DNA from: an uncultured Bacteroidales bacterium
GTDB taxonomy: Bacteria > Bacteroidota > Bacteroidia > Bacteroidales > UBA932
Assembly: GCA_944326265.1 (NCBI GenBank)
Contig: CALVDE010000006.1
Location: 1 to 64,000 of the forward strand
Direction of reading: 5' to 3'
Length of the DNA: 64,000 bases
Shown one piece after another: positions 41,620-50,659 of this stretch. Positions within the stretch are counted from its first letter, which is position 1. Each line of letters opens with the position of its first letter. A program made the translations under genes and the position numbers. The notes below the pieces were generated by a model. The model saw only the letters and a list, made by a program, of their open reading frames with translations, was not told where the DNA came from and did not search any database.

Positions 41620-42078
41620 CTATTTGGGTGGATAAAATTCCTGAAATGTTCCGTCGGAATAGAACAGGGTGATGCGCCGTACATCCCTGGGCTGGGGCCG
41701 TACCGGCGCGGACACGGGCTCATCACCGTCTTCAATCATGTCCTGGGTGCTTTCAGCCTCCGGAACCTGAGCATACGAAGGGACGCTGTCCAGGTCCAGT
41801 TTTATGGACGGGGAGAACAGGTCTGGGGAGGAGTCCTGCTGCCGGGGAGCAGGAGCGGGGGTGTTCTGTTCCCGCAGGGGCTTGCCGCGACCGAGCAGGA
41901 GCCAGTCCGGGTTGACGGAGGGAAACTTCAGCAGAAATTTCTGGATAAAGTCAAATCCGGGCTTGTTGCGTCCCGACAGGATGTGGGAGACATTGGAGCG
42001 CTGGATGCCCATTATGTCCGCAAACTGGGCCGGTTTGAGCTGTTCGAGCTCCAAAAATTGTTGTAAACGGCGATTCAT
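41620..42078 (-). CDS. XRE-family helix-turn-helix regulator
   Basis: A 152-residue protein. The N-terminal HTH (residues about 8-62) reads LKPAQFADIMGIQRSNVSHI then LSGRNKPGFDFIQKFL. A proline-rich, disordered linker (PAPAPRQQDSSPDLF) follows, then a conserved tail, RRITLFYSDGTFQEFYPPK, common to Bacteroidales members of this group. The start ATG carries TTGTAAAC just inside, and the non-coding region upstream holds four more copies of a TGTAAACA-like motif, which could be its operators. Monocistronic and divergent from queA. Confidence 0.85.
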   Translation of the reverse strand: MNRRLQQFLELEQLKPAQFADIMGIQRSNVSHILSGRNKPGFDFIQKFLLKFPSVNPDWLLLGRGKPLREQNTPAPAPRQQDSSPDLFSPSIKLDLDSVPSYAQVPEAESTQDMIEDGDEPVSAPVRPQPRDVRRITLFYSDGTFQEFYPPK

Positions 42079-42613
42079 TTCTGTGAATTTAAATTTTTAC
42101 AAATGTATATAAAAATCTGTTTACAAAATTAAATAACCACAATGAGACAAATGTAAACAAATATCCGGAATAATATATTGCCACTATGTATCAAGGTTAT
42201 AACAATCAGCATATTTCTAATGTAATATATGATATAAGCAGTGCTAAAATGCTTATATAGATAGGCTTGGTGTCAGAATTATGTACAAATTCGCCTGAAT
42301 TTGTACTATATATCCCGAAACGATGTGCCCGTTACCTTTGGCAAGCTTTAGATAATTCAATTTATTTAACTGATAATCGGTGCTATATGTACTAACTAAA
42401 TTATCTATAAATGAATTTTATTATACAACATGACAAATATTTGTAATCTCTGTGGACAAAGAAGCACTATGTTTACAATAGTGCAACAACCCTGTATTTA
42501 TTATGTGATTAACAAATGTAAACATTTTGCAAAAAACGATTATTTTGAGTTCAACGGGATATTATATAGCTTTGCCGCAGAAAGTGCGTAAAATCGCCTG
42601 AAAACGTTAGAAT
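42079..42613. promoter_or_regulatory. 535-base AT-rich non-coding region with inverted repeats and a recurring TGTAAACA motif
   Basis: No gene is visible. Inverted repeats are TATAAGCA/TGCTTATA (42234-42258), GTACAAATT/AATTTGTAC (42283-42306), TAGATAATT/AATTATCTA (42349-42407), ACAAATATTTGT (42433-42444) and GCACTAT/ATAGTGC (42463-42483). The motif (A/T)TGTAAACA occurs on either strand at 42118, 42151, 42470 and 42516. The 13-mer ACAAATGTAAACA occurs twice, at 42147 and 42512. TACCTTTG at 42333 is a lone -7-like box. It lies between the XRE regulator and queA and may be its operator region. Confidence 0.55.
42544..42574 (+). promoter_or_regulatory. consensus promoter of queA
   Basis: TTTG (42544-42547), 19 bases, TAGCTTTG (42567-42574) is an exact Bacteroidetes promoter, with a leader of about 32 bases to the ATG at 42614. 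Confidence 0.85.
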
Positions 42614-43849
42614 ATGGCAATACCTCAGATAAACATTTCCGATTACACCTACGACCTGCCCGACGGACGGATCGCATCCTACCCCACGGAGAGGCGCGAT
42701 GCCTCCAAACTCCTTTTATATAATAAGGGTGAAATATCCCATACAGTCTTCTCTTCCCTTCCGGATTACCTGCCTGAGGGAGCCCTCATGGTCTTCAACA
42801 ATACCAAGGTGGTGCCCGCAAGGCTCATTTTCCGGAGAGAGACCGGGGCCATGATAGAGATTTTCTGCCTGGAACCGTCGGATCCTGAGGATTATAACCT
42901 TTCATTTGCCGCTACCTCCACCTGCGTGTGGAAGACGATTGTAGGCAACCGGAAGAAGTGGAAAGGCGAGCCTATCCGTCTCTATCTTCCTGAAAACCAC
43001 AATACTGACCTTGAATGCCTGAACCTGCGGGCTACTCTCGAGGACGGCTCCGAGGGCAATATCCTCGTGCGTTTTACCTGGGATGGCGGCGAGCCTTTTT
43101 CCCGGGTGATGGAGATGTGCGGCCGCGTGCCCATTCCTCCATATCTGCACCGTGAATCGGAAAGTATTGACAGTGAGCGGTATCAGACGCTTTATGCCTC
43201 CTACAGGGGCTCGGTCGCCGCGCCTACTGCCGGACTGCATTTTACCTCTGAGGTTCTTACTAGGCTCAAGGAGAAGAGGCTGGACTGCGAGAATGTCTGC
43301 CTGCATGTGGGCGCCGGAACCTTCCTGCCGGTCAAGAGTGAGGCCATAGAGGGGCACACCATGCATTCGGAGCCGTTCTCCATTTCGACCGATGTTCTCG
43401 ATAGAATCCTGCAAATAAAGGGAAACAAGCCGGTTATAGCCGTAGGAACGACCAGTGTGCGTACTCTCGAATCCCTCTATTGGCTGGGGGCTGAATGTGC
43501 TGTAAAGGGGCCAGGAAACTGGGAGCCGTCGCCCGTGGAGCAATGGGTGCCCTATACCTCGGAGCTGGGTAAAATCTCCCTTAATGAGGCTCTGGAGGCC
43601 CTTTTAGAATACACCCGGAGCCGTGGAAAGGACCGGATCATCTGCCGTACCCGCATAATCATAGTCCCCACTTACCGTTTCCGCATAGTGGACTGGCTGA
43701 TAACCAATTTCCACCAGCCCAAGAGTACCCTGCTGCTGCTCATAGCCGCACTGATCGGGGAGGACTGGCGGAAAGTGTATGACTATGCCCTCGGCAACGG
43801 GTTCCGTTTCCTGAGTTACGGAGACTCTTCGCTGCTCATACCGCGCTGA
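42614..43849 (+). CDS. queA: S-adenosylmethionine:tRNA ribosyltransferase-isomerase
   Basis: A 411-residue enzyme that transfers and isomerises the ribosyl part of SAM onto 7-aminomethyl-7-deazaguanine in tRNA, making epoxyqueuosine. Family segments are clear: the N-terminal YDLPDGRIASYPTERRDASK, the VAAPTAGLHFTSEVL loop, HVGAGTFLPVKSE, and the end TNFHQPKSTLLLLIAALIGE then ALGNGFRFLSYGDSSLL. Longer than the typical 350 residues, as usual in Bacteroidetes. Monocistronic behind its own promoter. Confidence 0.96.
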   Translation: MAIPQINISDYTYDLPDGRIASYPTERRDASKLLLYNKGEISHTVFSSLPDYLPEGALMVFNNTKVVPARLIFRRETGAMIEIFCLEPSDPEDYNLSFAATSTCVWKTIVGNRKKWKGEPIRLYLPENHNTDLECLNLRATLEDGSEGNILVRFTWDGGEPFSRVMEMCGRVPIPPYLHRESESIDSERYQTLYASYRGSVAAPTAGLHFTSEVLTRLKEKRLDCENVCLHVGAGTFLPVKSEAIEGHTMHSEPFSISTDVLDRILQIKGNKPVIAVGTTSVRTLESLYWLGAECAVKGPGNWEPSPVEQWVPYTSELGKISLNEALEALLEYTRSRGKDRIICRTRIIIVPTYRFRIVDWLITNFHQPKSTLLLLIAALIGEDWRKVYDYALGNGFRFLSYGDSSLLIPR

Positions 43850-43852
43850 CGG

Positions 43853-43883
43853 TTTGCCGTATTGGCTTTTTTTCCTATTTTTG
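43853..43883 (+). promoter_or_regulatory. consensus promoter of the M28 peptidase-acyltransferase pair
   Basis: TTTG (43853-43856), 19 bases, TATTTTTG (43876-43883). It begins 3 bases after the queA stop. The start codon is at 43917. Confidence 0.85.
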
Positions 43884-43916
43884 CATATTTAATATTGCTG
43901 GCTGAATTTATTGCTT

Positions 43917-45563
43917 ATGAAGAATGCCAAGGTCGTCATTGCCGTTGTGCTCATGGTTTTCACCGCCATTGTAGCGATGGGGTATCTCACATTCCACAGG
44001 TCAGACAGCCGCAAGGACGTTCTTTTCGATACGGAAAACGTCGTCAATGATATCCGTATTATCTCATCCGGACATCATTCAGTGCTTCATCCGGCCGGAA
44101 GGGACAGTGTCAGGGCATTTTTATGTACGGCTCTTTCGGAGATGGGGGGAGTTCCCGAGGTGCTTCCGTATGATTCTGTTCCGTCCAGATTCGGGGGAAC
44201 TTTCGATATCGCCGATCTCTACTGCAAGTTTGAACCCGAAGGAAAAGATACGTCTGACTCATATCTTATGCTGGTGGCTCACCTGGACTCAAGATTCCCG
44301 GAACAAACACCGAAGGGTGTAGTATGTTCTTATGGAGCAGCAGATGACGGTTATGGACTTGGAGTGATACTTGAGCTTGCAAGGGGGGCTCTGACATATT
44401 CCGGAGAATGGAGACAGGGGCTCAAGATCCTGTTTACGGATGCCGAGGAACACGAGCTGGACGGAATCCGCTGTGCGCTTCAGCAGGACAACCGGTTGTT
44501 CGACAATGTGGGCCTGGCTGTCAATGTCGAGGCAAGGGGTGTAAAGGGCCCGGCACTGCTTTTCGAGATGTCAGCCGGAAACGCGCGTCTTCTGGACTTC
44601 TATAAAGAGTTTGCGACAAGCCCGTATACGTACTCCCTCACATCGGTAATATACGGCATGATGCCTAATTTTACTGATTTCACCTACCTCAAGCCGCTTT
44701 TCCCGGGGTATAATTTTTCGGTGATCGACAATCTCGGCTATTATCACAACGACCGGGATAATTTCTCGAATATCCATACTGAGTCCATAGCACATTACGG
44801 AGTCCAGCTGGAGCCGATGGTCCGTGAATATCTCACAGGTAGCCAGTATTCTGATACTGAGTATTTTGTGTCGGAGTCTGATAAAATTGCCCACACTGTG
44901 CCGGGTCTCGGTACGGTGTGCATGACCAAGGCCGAGAACTATACATTCAATGCCGCTGTTCTTGCGCTTTTCGTGCTGGCGGTTTCCGGCTATGCGGCAT
45001 TCGGAAGGATAAGGCTCAGGAACGTCCTGCTCAGTGCGTGCAGGCTGTTGGCCGCAGGTATTCTGGCAGGACTGCTCTCTACCGCCGCTGTTTATGCCGC
45101 TGCGCGCCTTGCCGGTGTACCGTTCTCTTTTACAATGACGAGATATCTTGACGCAGACTGGATTGTGGCAGCCGGCTGTATTGCGGTTATGACTGTGGTG
45201 TACCTCATTTGCTTTGTCCGTAAATCAAGGAGGTCGGAAGACTTTGTATATGAGCATCTTCTAGGTGCTGTCCTGCTCATTCTGGTGATTTCGGCACTCA
45301 TGCTGGTTCTTACCGGTGAGAATTTTTACCTGATGTTCCCGGCGGTATGCGCTCTGGCAGGATTGTTGTTCCATCTCCTGATGTATATGAACATAATGTC
45401 GCTTCCGGCTCTGCTGCTGGTGGAGATGACGGCATTGCCGTTCCTGTATAATCTCTACACTGCTGTCACGGTCGGCTCGTTGGGAGTTATCGTGTTTTTG
45501 GCATTGATATATTTGGTAATTATTACGTCTCTTATGAGATGCTTTTTGATACAGAGAAGATGA
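43917..45563 (+). CDS. membrane-bound M28 family metallopeptidase
   Basis: A 548-residue protein. An N-terminal membrane anchor (VVIAVVLMVFTAIVAMGYL) precedes an M28 aminopeptidase domain (about 40-310). Zinc ligands are seen in VAHLDSR, AADDGYGLG, TDAEEHELDG and YHNDRDNF. The C-terminal 220 residues hold about six hydrophobic helices. The layout resembles M28 proteins of the vacuolar/ER type (membrane peptidase-plus-helices). The start at 43917 (MKNAKVVIAV) is preferred to upstream non-ATG codons. The stop overlaps the next start by 4 bases (ATGA). Substrate unknown. Confidence 0.82.
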   Translation: MKNAKVVIAVVLMVFTAIVAMGYLTFHRSDSRKDVLFDTENVVNDIRIISSGHHSVLHPAGRDSVRAFLCTALSEMGGVPEVLPYDSVPSRFGGTFDIADLYCKFEPEGKDTSDSYLMLVAHLDSRFPEQTPKGVVCSYGAADDGYGLGVILELARGALTYSGEWRQGLKILFTDAEEHELDGIRCALQQDNRLFDNVGLAVNVEARGVKGPALLFEMSAGNARLLDFYKEFATSPYTYSLTSVIYGMMPNFTDFTYLKPLFPGYNFSVIDNLGYYHNDRDNFSNIHTESIAHYGVQLEPMVREYLTGSQYSDTEYFVSESDKIAHTVPGLGTVCMTKAENYTFNAAVLALFVLAVSGYAAFGRIRLRNVLLSACRLLAAGILAGLLSTAAVYAAARLAGVPFSFTMTRYLDADWIVAAGCIAVMTVVYLICFVRKSRRSEDFVYEHLLGAVLLILVISALMLVLTGENFYLMFPAVCALAGLLFHLLMYMNIMSLPALLLVEMTALPFLYNLYTAVTVGSLGVIVFLALIYLVIITSLMRCFLIQRR

Positions 45564-46741
45564 ATCAGGATTACGAGTCAATCAGACCTTATAACGACGA
45601 AGAGACATCGGCGGCCCTCAAGCGTGTCGCTGACTCCGTGGAGCTTGCCTCCATATCGGCATTTCTCTACGGGCCTGACAAGGAGAAGGAGGAGGCCCTG
45701 AGGGCTGTGCTGCGCAGGATAGATACAGTCGACCAGTTTCAGGCCGCAGTCATGGCCGGAGCGATTCAGGCTATTCTGGACAGGACATCCTCGCATCTGG
45801 AGGTGCGTGGACTGGAAAATGTGGAGAACGGGCGCAAGCACGTACTGCTGTCCAATCACAGGGACATCATACTGGATCCGGCCATACTGCAGCTGATCCT
45901 CTTCAATGACAAGGTGTCCACTACGGAGATTGCCGTGGGGGACAATCTTATCGCCAGTACTTTCATTGAGGATGTGTTCCGCTCCAACCGCATGATAAAG
46001 GTCGTGCGCGGAGGTACTCCCAGAGAGAAGTACGTGTCGTCAGTCCGTCTTTCAGCATATATGAGGGAGAGTATATCGTCGGGAAGATGTTCGGTCTGGA
46101 TAGCCCAGCGCAACGGCAGGTCGAAGGATGGATATGACCAGACGGAGCAGGGACTGCTCAAGATGCTGGGAATGAGCGGAAGCGGGGACTTTGTAAAGGA
46201 TTATATGGAAATATCGGTCCTGCCTCTGGCCATATCATACCAGTATGAACCGTGCGCTTTTCTGAAAGCCAGGGAAGTCTATATTTCCAGGCGCGGACAG
46301 TATGTCAAGAAGCCAGGTGAGGACACTGCCAGCATTCTGGAGGGATTGACTGCGTACAAGGGCGGAATAGCCTTCCGCTTCTGTCCCGAACTTTCCATGG
46401 ATGAGCTGGAGGCATGTGCGGTGTACGGCAAGAATGACAGTCTCAAGGCTCTTGCGTCGGTAATAGATAAGAGAATATGCTCCAATTACAGGCTCTGGGA
46501 CACCAATTACATCGCGTATGATATTCTAGAGGGTGATGACCGCAGTAGTGACAGATATGATGCCGGAGCGAGGGATATGTTTGTGGAGCAGATGGAAAAG
46601 GGCCTTTCCGCAATAGTCGGGAAAGACCCTGATATAGATATCCGCGAACTGAGGGAAATCTACCTGTCGATATATGCTAATCCTGTACGTTCCGCACGTG
46701 CACATCAAGCTGAGGGTAGGGAAAGCTCATGCCCTGCTTAG
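45560..46741 (+). CDS. glycerolipid acyltransferase-like protein (PlsB/PlsC superfamily)
   Basis: A 393-residue protein with the acyltransferase block SNHRDIILDPAILQ (histidine-aspartate motif), followed by EDVFRSNRMIKVVRGGTPRE and GRCSVWIAQRNGRSKDG. These match the motif order of glycerol-phosphate acyltransferases. Bacteroidales homologues are usually called 1-acylglycerol-3-phosphate acyltransferase. It is translationally coupled to the M28 gene (ATGA at 45560). The last about 15 residues (RSARAHQAEGRESSCPA) lie within the 65-base antisense overlap with mscS and look like a run-on past the usual family end. Confidence 0.8.
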   Translation: MNQDYESIRPYNDEETSAALKRVADSVELASISAFLYGPDKEKEEALRAVLRRIDTVDQFQAAVMAGAIQAILDRTSSHLEVRGLENVENGRKHVLLSNHRDIILDPAILQLILFNDKVSTTEIAVGDNLIASTFIEDVFRSNRMIKVVRGGTPREKYVSSVRLSAYMRESISSGRCSVWIAQRNGRSKDGYDQTEQGLLKMLGMSGSGDFVKDYMEISVLPLAISYQYEPCAFLKAREVYISRRGQYVKKPGEDTASILEGLTAYKGGIAFRFCPELSMDELEACAVYGKNDSLKALASVIDKRICSNYRLWDTNYIAYDILEGDDRSSDRYDAGARDMFVEQMEKGLSAIVGKDPDIDIRELREIYLSIYANPVRSARAHQAEGRESSCPA

Positions 46742-47621
46742 GGAAGTCCTCGTAGATCTTCCTGTTGATATCGAAAAACAGTCCCCAGTAGTCGCCGCCG
46801 TGGGTCCAGGCTCGTGCTGTCAGTATTATCGCGCTGTCTCCCAGCTGTGAGAGAGCTGCGAACGGAGCGTCCGGAGCCTCAGGGCCGGTCAGTACCCTCT
46901 TGTCCTCGCTCAGGTATTTCTGCAGCAGTTCGATACCTTTTCCGGCATCGTCTCCGTATGATATGCTTACGTTCCACTCCACACGGCGGATATCGGAGGC
47001 AGTGTTGTTCTGGATGCTGTTGTTGGCCAGATTGCCGTTTGGCAGGAAGACCACCTTGTTGTCCGGGGTGTGAATCTGGGTGGAAGTGATGTTGATGGCA
47101 TCCACCGTGCCGCTGTATCCGCCGGCTTCGATATAGTCACCTACCTTGAAGGGCTTGAAAAGCAGGATCATGACTCCTCCGGCAAAATTCTGGAGAGTGC
47201 CGCTGAGGGCCATGCCGACCGCCAGGCCGCCGGCAGCCAGCAAGGCAGCGAAAGTGCTGGAAGGCACGCCAAGTATGGTCACAACAATTACGAACAGAAG
47301 TACCGTCAGTGATATATTGACGAAACTCGTTGTGAATGAAGCAAGTGACTGTTCGACTTTTCTTTTGGCGAAGATTCTTTTCAGTATTTTCTGCACTCTT
47401 CTGATCAGCCATGCGCCGAGGATGTACAGGAGCAGGGCTGCCAGGACTTTCAGTCCCCATTTGATTACCGTCCCGGCAACGGACGTCCATATTTCCTGTC
47501 CGCTCATTGTGGACAGTTTGTGAATTGTCTCGCTGATCTCTACAGCCACAGTGTCTGAAGGATCAGGTGTAAGGTTCAGCTGAGGTATCATAAAAATTAT
47601 AATTTTTAAAATTGTTGGCAA
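46677..47621 (-). CDS. mscS: small-conductance mechanosensitive channel (MscS family)
   Basis: A 314-residue (304 from the second Met at 47591) membrane channel that releases solutes on hypo-osmotic shock. Two to three helices are followed by the pore helix FAALLAAGGLAVGMALSGTLQNFAGG and the beta domain (FKVGDYIEAGGYSGTVDAIN, VFLPNGNLANNSIQN). The two start candidates are 30 bases apart; the second (MIPQLNLTPD) is equally plausible. It is divergent from the lysine operon and overlaps the acyltransferase gene at its 3' end. Confidence 0.92.
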   Translation of the reverse strand: MPTILKIIIFMIPQLNLTPDPSDTVAVEISETIHKLSTMSGQEIWTSVAGTVIKWGLKVLAALLLYILGAWLIRRVQKILKRIFAKRKVEQSLASFTTSFVNISLTVLLFVIVVTILGVPSSTFAALLAAGGLAVGMALSGTLQNFAGGVMILLFKPFKVGDYIEAGGYSGTVDAINITSTQIHTPDNKVVFLPNGNLANNSIQNNTASDIRRVEWNVSISYGDDAGKGIELLQKYLSEDKRVLTGPEAPDAPFAALSQLGDSAIILTARAWTHGGDYWGLFFDINRKIYEDFPKQGMSFPYPQLDVHVRNVQD

Positions 47622-47674
47622 ATTTATTTAACTTTTATTACATTTGCTAATTGGAATTTTAAAAACTATCTTTG
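47615..47674 (+). promoter_or_regulatory. promoter region of the lysine-fermentation operon (two overlapping matches)
   Basis: Match A is TTG (47615-47617), 21 bases, TACATTTG (47639-47646), giving a leader of about 20 bases to the ATG at 47675. Match B is TTTG (47643-47646), 20 bases, TATCTTTG (47667-47674), but its -7 box touches the ATG, so its transcript would begin inside the gene. The TTTG of B is the end of the -7 box of A. A is the likelier source of full-length mRNA. There is no room for a lysine riboswitch. Confidence 0.55.
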
Positions 47675-48325
47675 ATGAAAAAGGAAATAACACTGGATCA
47701 GGCCGTCTCAATGGTAAAGGACGGCATGACCGTCATGGTCGGAGGTTTTCTGGGCGTAGGCGCTCCTCTCCGGATCATGGACGCGCTCGCAGAAAGCGGA
47801 GTCAAGGACCTGACTGTCATCTGCAACGACACGGCGTTCCCCGATAAGTCTCTCGGAAAGCTGGTCGTCAACAAACAGATTAAGAAACTCATCGTCTCAC
47901 ATGTGGGAACCAATCCCGAGACCGGCAATCAGATGAATGCCGGAGAACTCGAAGTGGAGTTCTCGCCCCAGGGTACTCTTGCCGAAAGGATACGTGCCAA
48001 AGGTGCGGGTCTTGGCGGAGTGCTGACCACGACCGGTATGGGTACTCTCGTGGCCGAGGGCAAGCCCGTGGTAAATGTGGACGGCAAGGATTATCTGCTG
48101 GAGAAGCCTCTGGGAGCCGATATCGCTCTACTGGGCGCATCCATAGCCGATGAGTCAGGCAATCTGGTGTACAAGGGCACCACTCAGAATTTCAACCCCG
48201 TAATGGCCATGGCGGCTGACCTCGTGATAGTGGAGGCCGAAAAGGTAGTTCCCGTAGGGGAGATAGCTCCCGAGGCAGTTCATACCCCGGGCATTTTTGT
48301 GAATTATATCTATAAAAGGAAGTAA
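47675..48325 (+). CDS. atoD: butyrate-acetoacetate CoA-transferase, subunit A
   Basis: A 216-residue alpha subunit of a family I CoA-transferase ([18 protein letters not shown] near the N-terminus, and the conserved [19 protein letters not shown]). With AtoA (56568) it moves CoA from butyryl-CoA to acetoacetate, ending the lysine pathway with butyrate and acetoacetyl-CoA. The Met at 47675 is chosen over the TTG at 47672. It is the first gene of the operon, while its partner subunit is ninth, an unusual separation of subunits seen also in other lysine-fermentation clusters. Confidence 0.92.
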   Translation: MKKEITLDQAVSMVKDGMTVMVGGFLGVGAPLRIMDALAESGVKDLTVICNDTAFPDKSLGKLVVNKQIKKLIVSHVGTNPETGNQMNAGELEVEFSPQGTLAERIRAKGAGLGGVLTTTGMGTLVAEGKPVVNVDGKDYLLEKPLGADIALLGASIADESGNLVYKGTTQNFNPVMAMAADLVIVEAEKVVPVGEIAPEAVHTPGIFVNYIYKRK

Positions 48326-48327
48326 CA

Positions 48328-48714
48328 ATGGGCGCAAAATCACTTATCAGAATGCGTATGAGCTGCCATGACGCACATTACGGCGGCAATCTTGTGGACG
48401 GAGCCAAGATGCTCCAGCTTTTCGGAGACGTGGCTACTGAGCTGCTTATCATCAATGACGGAGACGAAGGCCTGTTCAAGGCGTATGACAATGTCGAGTT
48501 CATGGCTCCCGTATATGCAGGAGACTATATTGAGGCCGAGGGCGAGATTGTGTCGGTGGGCAATACCTCCCGCAAGATGGTATTCGAGGCCAGAAAGGTG
48601 ATAGCACCCCGTCCTGACGTGTCGGATTCGGCTGCGGACGTGCTCGCAGAGCCTATAGTGGTCTGCAGGGCAAGCGGTACATGCGTGGTGCCCAAGAAGT
48701 GTCAGAGGAAATAA
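48328..48714 (+). CDS. kal: 3-aminobutyryl-CoA ammonia lyase
   Basis: A 128-residue hotdog-fold enzyme that removes ammonia from L-3-aminobutyryl-CoA to give crotonyl-CoA. It matches Kal in length and in segments such as [20 protein letters not shown] and [19 protein letters not shown]. It starts 2 bases after the atoD stop region. Its place between atoD and kce is typical of lysine-fermentation loci. Confidence 0.9.
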   Translation: MGAKSLIRMRMSCHDAHYGGNLVDGAKMLQLFGDVATELLIINDGDEGLFKAYDNVEFMAPVYAGDYIEAEGEIVSVGNTSRKMVFEARKVIAPRPDVSDSAADVLAEPIVVCRASGTCVVPKKCQRK

Positions 48715-48732
48715 CAACATCACTGTCTTTAT

Positions 48733-49560
48733 ATGGAAAAATTGATAATCACTGCCGCCATCTGCGGTGCCGAGGTGCTCAAGGAGCACAATCCGGCAGT
48801 TCCTTATACCGTGGAGGAGTGCGTCAGGGAAGCCAAATCGGCCTATAATGCCGGTGCTTCCCTCATCCATCTTCACGTGCGTGAGGATGACGGTACGCCT
48901 ACACAAAGCAAGGAGCGTTTCAGAGTCATCATCGAGGCCATCAGGAAAGAATGTCCCGATGTCATCATCCAGCCTTCTACCGGCGGAGCCGTGGGCATGA
49001 CCAACGACGAGAGGCTTCAGCCCACCGAGCTGCTGCCCGAGATGGCAACTCTTGACTGCGGTACTCTCAACTTTGGTGGTGACGATATCTTCGAGAATAC
49101 GGAGAACACCATCAAGTATTTCGGTCAGAGGATGATAGAGCGCGGTATCAAACCTGAGCTCGAGGTCTTCGACAAGTCCATGATCGAGATGGCCCTCAGG
49201 CTGCACCGCAAGGGATATATCCAGGCACCCATGCATTTTGACTTCGTAATGGGTGTGAACGGAGGTATCGGAGGAGATCTCCGCGACTTCGTCTTCATGC
49301 GCGGCAGCATACCCGCTGACGCCACATATACTGTGGCCGGTATCGGACGCTACGAGTTCCCTCTGGCAGCAGCCGCCATCATCGACGGAGGTCACGTCAG
49401 GGTGGGCTTCGAGGACAATGTATACCTGAGCAAGGGTGTCCTGGCCAAGTCCAACGGAGAGCTGGTGGAGAAGGTGGTGCGTATCGCCCGCGAGTTCGGA
49501 CGCGAGATCGCCACACCGGCCGAGGCACGTAGGATACTGTCTCTCAAGCCTCTTGAGTAA
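48733..49560 (+). CDS. kce: 3-keto-5-aminohexanoate cleavage enzyme
   Basis: A 275-residue BKACE-family zinc enzyme. It condenses 3-keto-5-aminohexanoate with acetyl-CoA and cleaves it to acetoacetate and 3-aminobutyryl-CoA. The barrel start MEKLIITAAICGAEVLKEH, the metal pair in SLIHLHVRED and QPSTGGAVGMT, and GRYEFPLAAAAIIDGGHVRVG are as in characterised Kce. It follows kal by 18 bases. A 43-base gap rich in A/T separates it from kdd. Confidence 0.93.
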   Translation: MEKLIITAAICGAEVLKEHNPAVPYTVEECVREAKSAYNAGASLIHLHVREDDGTPTQSKERFRVIIEAIRKECPDVIIQPSTGGAVGMTNDERLQPTELLPEMATLDCGTLNFGGDDIFENTENTIKYFGQRMIERGIKPELEVFDKSMIEMALRLHRKGYIQAPMHFDFVMGVNGGIGGDLRDFVFMRGSIPADATYTVAGIGRYEFPLAAAAIIDGGHVRVGFEDNVYLSKGVLAKSNGELVEKVVRIAREFGREIATPAEARRILSLKPLE

Positions 49561-49603
49561 ATATTTAAAACGAATTAATCAACTATCTTAAAATAATAAA
49601 TTT

Positions 49604-50650
49604 ATGGCACAGAAACACGGAAACAAATACGGAGTTCACAGAGTAATTTCACCTAAGGGAGTACTCCCTCAGCCCGCTGACAAGCTGGACAACAATATGG
49701 ACGAGATCTACGACAATGAGATACTCATCGACGTACAGACCCTCAATATTGACTCGGCATCTTTCACCGATATCTCCAACCGCGCCGGCGGTGATCCCGA
49801 AAAGATCAAGGAGATCATGTTTGATATCGTAGCCAAGCAGGGTAAGCACCGCAATCCCTGGACAGGCTCGGGCGGAATGCTTCTCGGTACTGTCGAGAAG
49901 ATAGGCGATGCCCTCAAGGACAAGATCGACCTCAAGGAAGGCGACAAGATCGCAACCCTCGTATCCCTGTCCCTGACACCTCTGCGCATCGACAGGATCA
50001 AGGAGATCCGCGCTGATGTGGACCAGGTGGACATCGACGGCAAGGCTATTCTCTTCGAGAGCGGTATCTACGCCAAGATTCCTTCTGACCTGCCCGAGAA
50101 GCTTGCGCTCTCAGCCCTCGATGTGGCCGGTGCTCCCGCCCAGACAGCCAAGCTTGTCAAGCCCGGCGATACAGTCCTGATTATCGGTGCCGGCGGCAAG
50201 TCAGGTATGCTCTGCTGCTACGAGGCCAAGAAACGCGCTGGTGTTACCGGTAAGGTTATCGGTCTCTGCCACAGCGAGAAGAGCACCAAGAGACTTCAGG
50301 CTCTCGGATTCTGCGACTATGTGTTCTCGGCTGACGCAACCCAGGCGGTACCCGTACTGGAGAAGATAGAGGAGCTTACAAAGGGCCAGATGTGCGACAT
50401 CACCATCAACAACGTGAACATCCCCGACACAGAGATGACATCCATTCTCTGCACCAAGGACACCGGTCTGGTTTACTTCTTCTCCATGGCCACCAGCTTT
50501 ACGAAGGCGGCTCTCGGAGCTGAGGGTGTCGGCAGCGATGTCACCATGCTCATCGGAAACGGTTACACCAAGGGTCATGCCGAGATTACTCTGCAGGAAC
50601 TCAGGGAAAGCGAGGAACTCAGAAAGATATTCACGGAACTCTACGCCTGA
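49604..50650 (+). CDS. kdd: L-erythro-3,5-diaminohexanoate dehydrogenase
   Basis: A 348-residue oxidative deaminase of the lysine pathway. It makes 3-keto-5-aminohexanoate with NAD(P)H and ammonia. A GroES-like N-terminal part is followed by a Rossmann region (VKPGDTVLIIGAGGKSGMLCC). No catalytic zinc cysteine set of ordinary alcohol dehydrogenases is seen, as expected for Kdd. It starts after a short A/T-rich gap and precedes kamA by 9 bases. Confidence 0.92.
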   Translation: MAQKHGNKYGVHRVISPKGVLPQPADKLDNNMDEIYDNEILIDVQTLNIDSASFTDISNRAGGDPEKIKEIMFDIVAKQGKHRNPWTGSGGMLLGTVEKIGDALKDKIDLKEGDKIATLVSLSLTPLRIDRIKEIRADVDQVDIDGKAILFESGIYAKIPSDLPEKLALSALDVAGAPAQTAKLVKPGDTVLIIGAGGKSGMLCCYEAKKRAGVTGKVIGLCHSEKSTKRLQALGFCDYVFSADATQAVPVLEKIEELTKGQMCDITINNVNIPDTEMTSILCTKDTGLVYFFSMATSFTKAALGAEGVGSDVTMLIGNGYTKGHAEITLQELRESEELRKIFTELYA

Positions 50651-50659
50651 TAGTTAGTT

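Noticed and set aside
42079-42613. A chromosomal replication origin
   Set aside because: AT-rich with one DnaA-box-like TGTGGACAA (42451-42459), but no cluster of boxes and no dnaA, dnaN or gyrase genes nearby.
47581-47675. A lysine riboswitch before the fermentation operon
   Set aside because: The predicted leader is about 20 bases, far too short for an L-box, and its conserved elements are absent.
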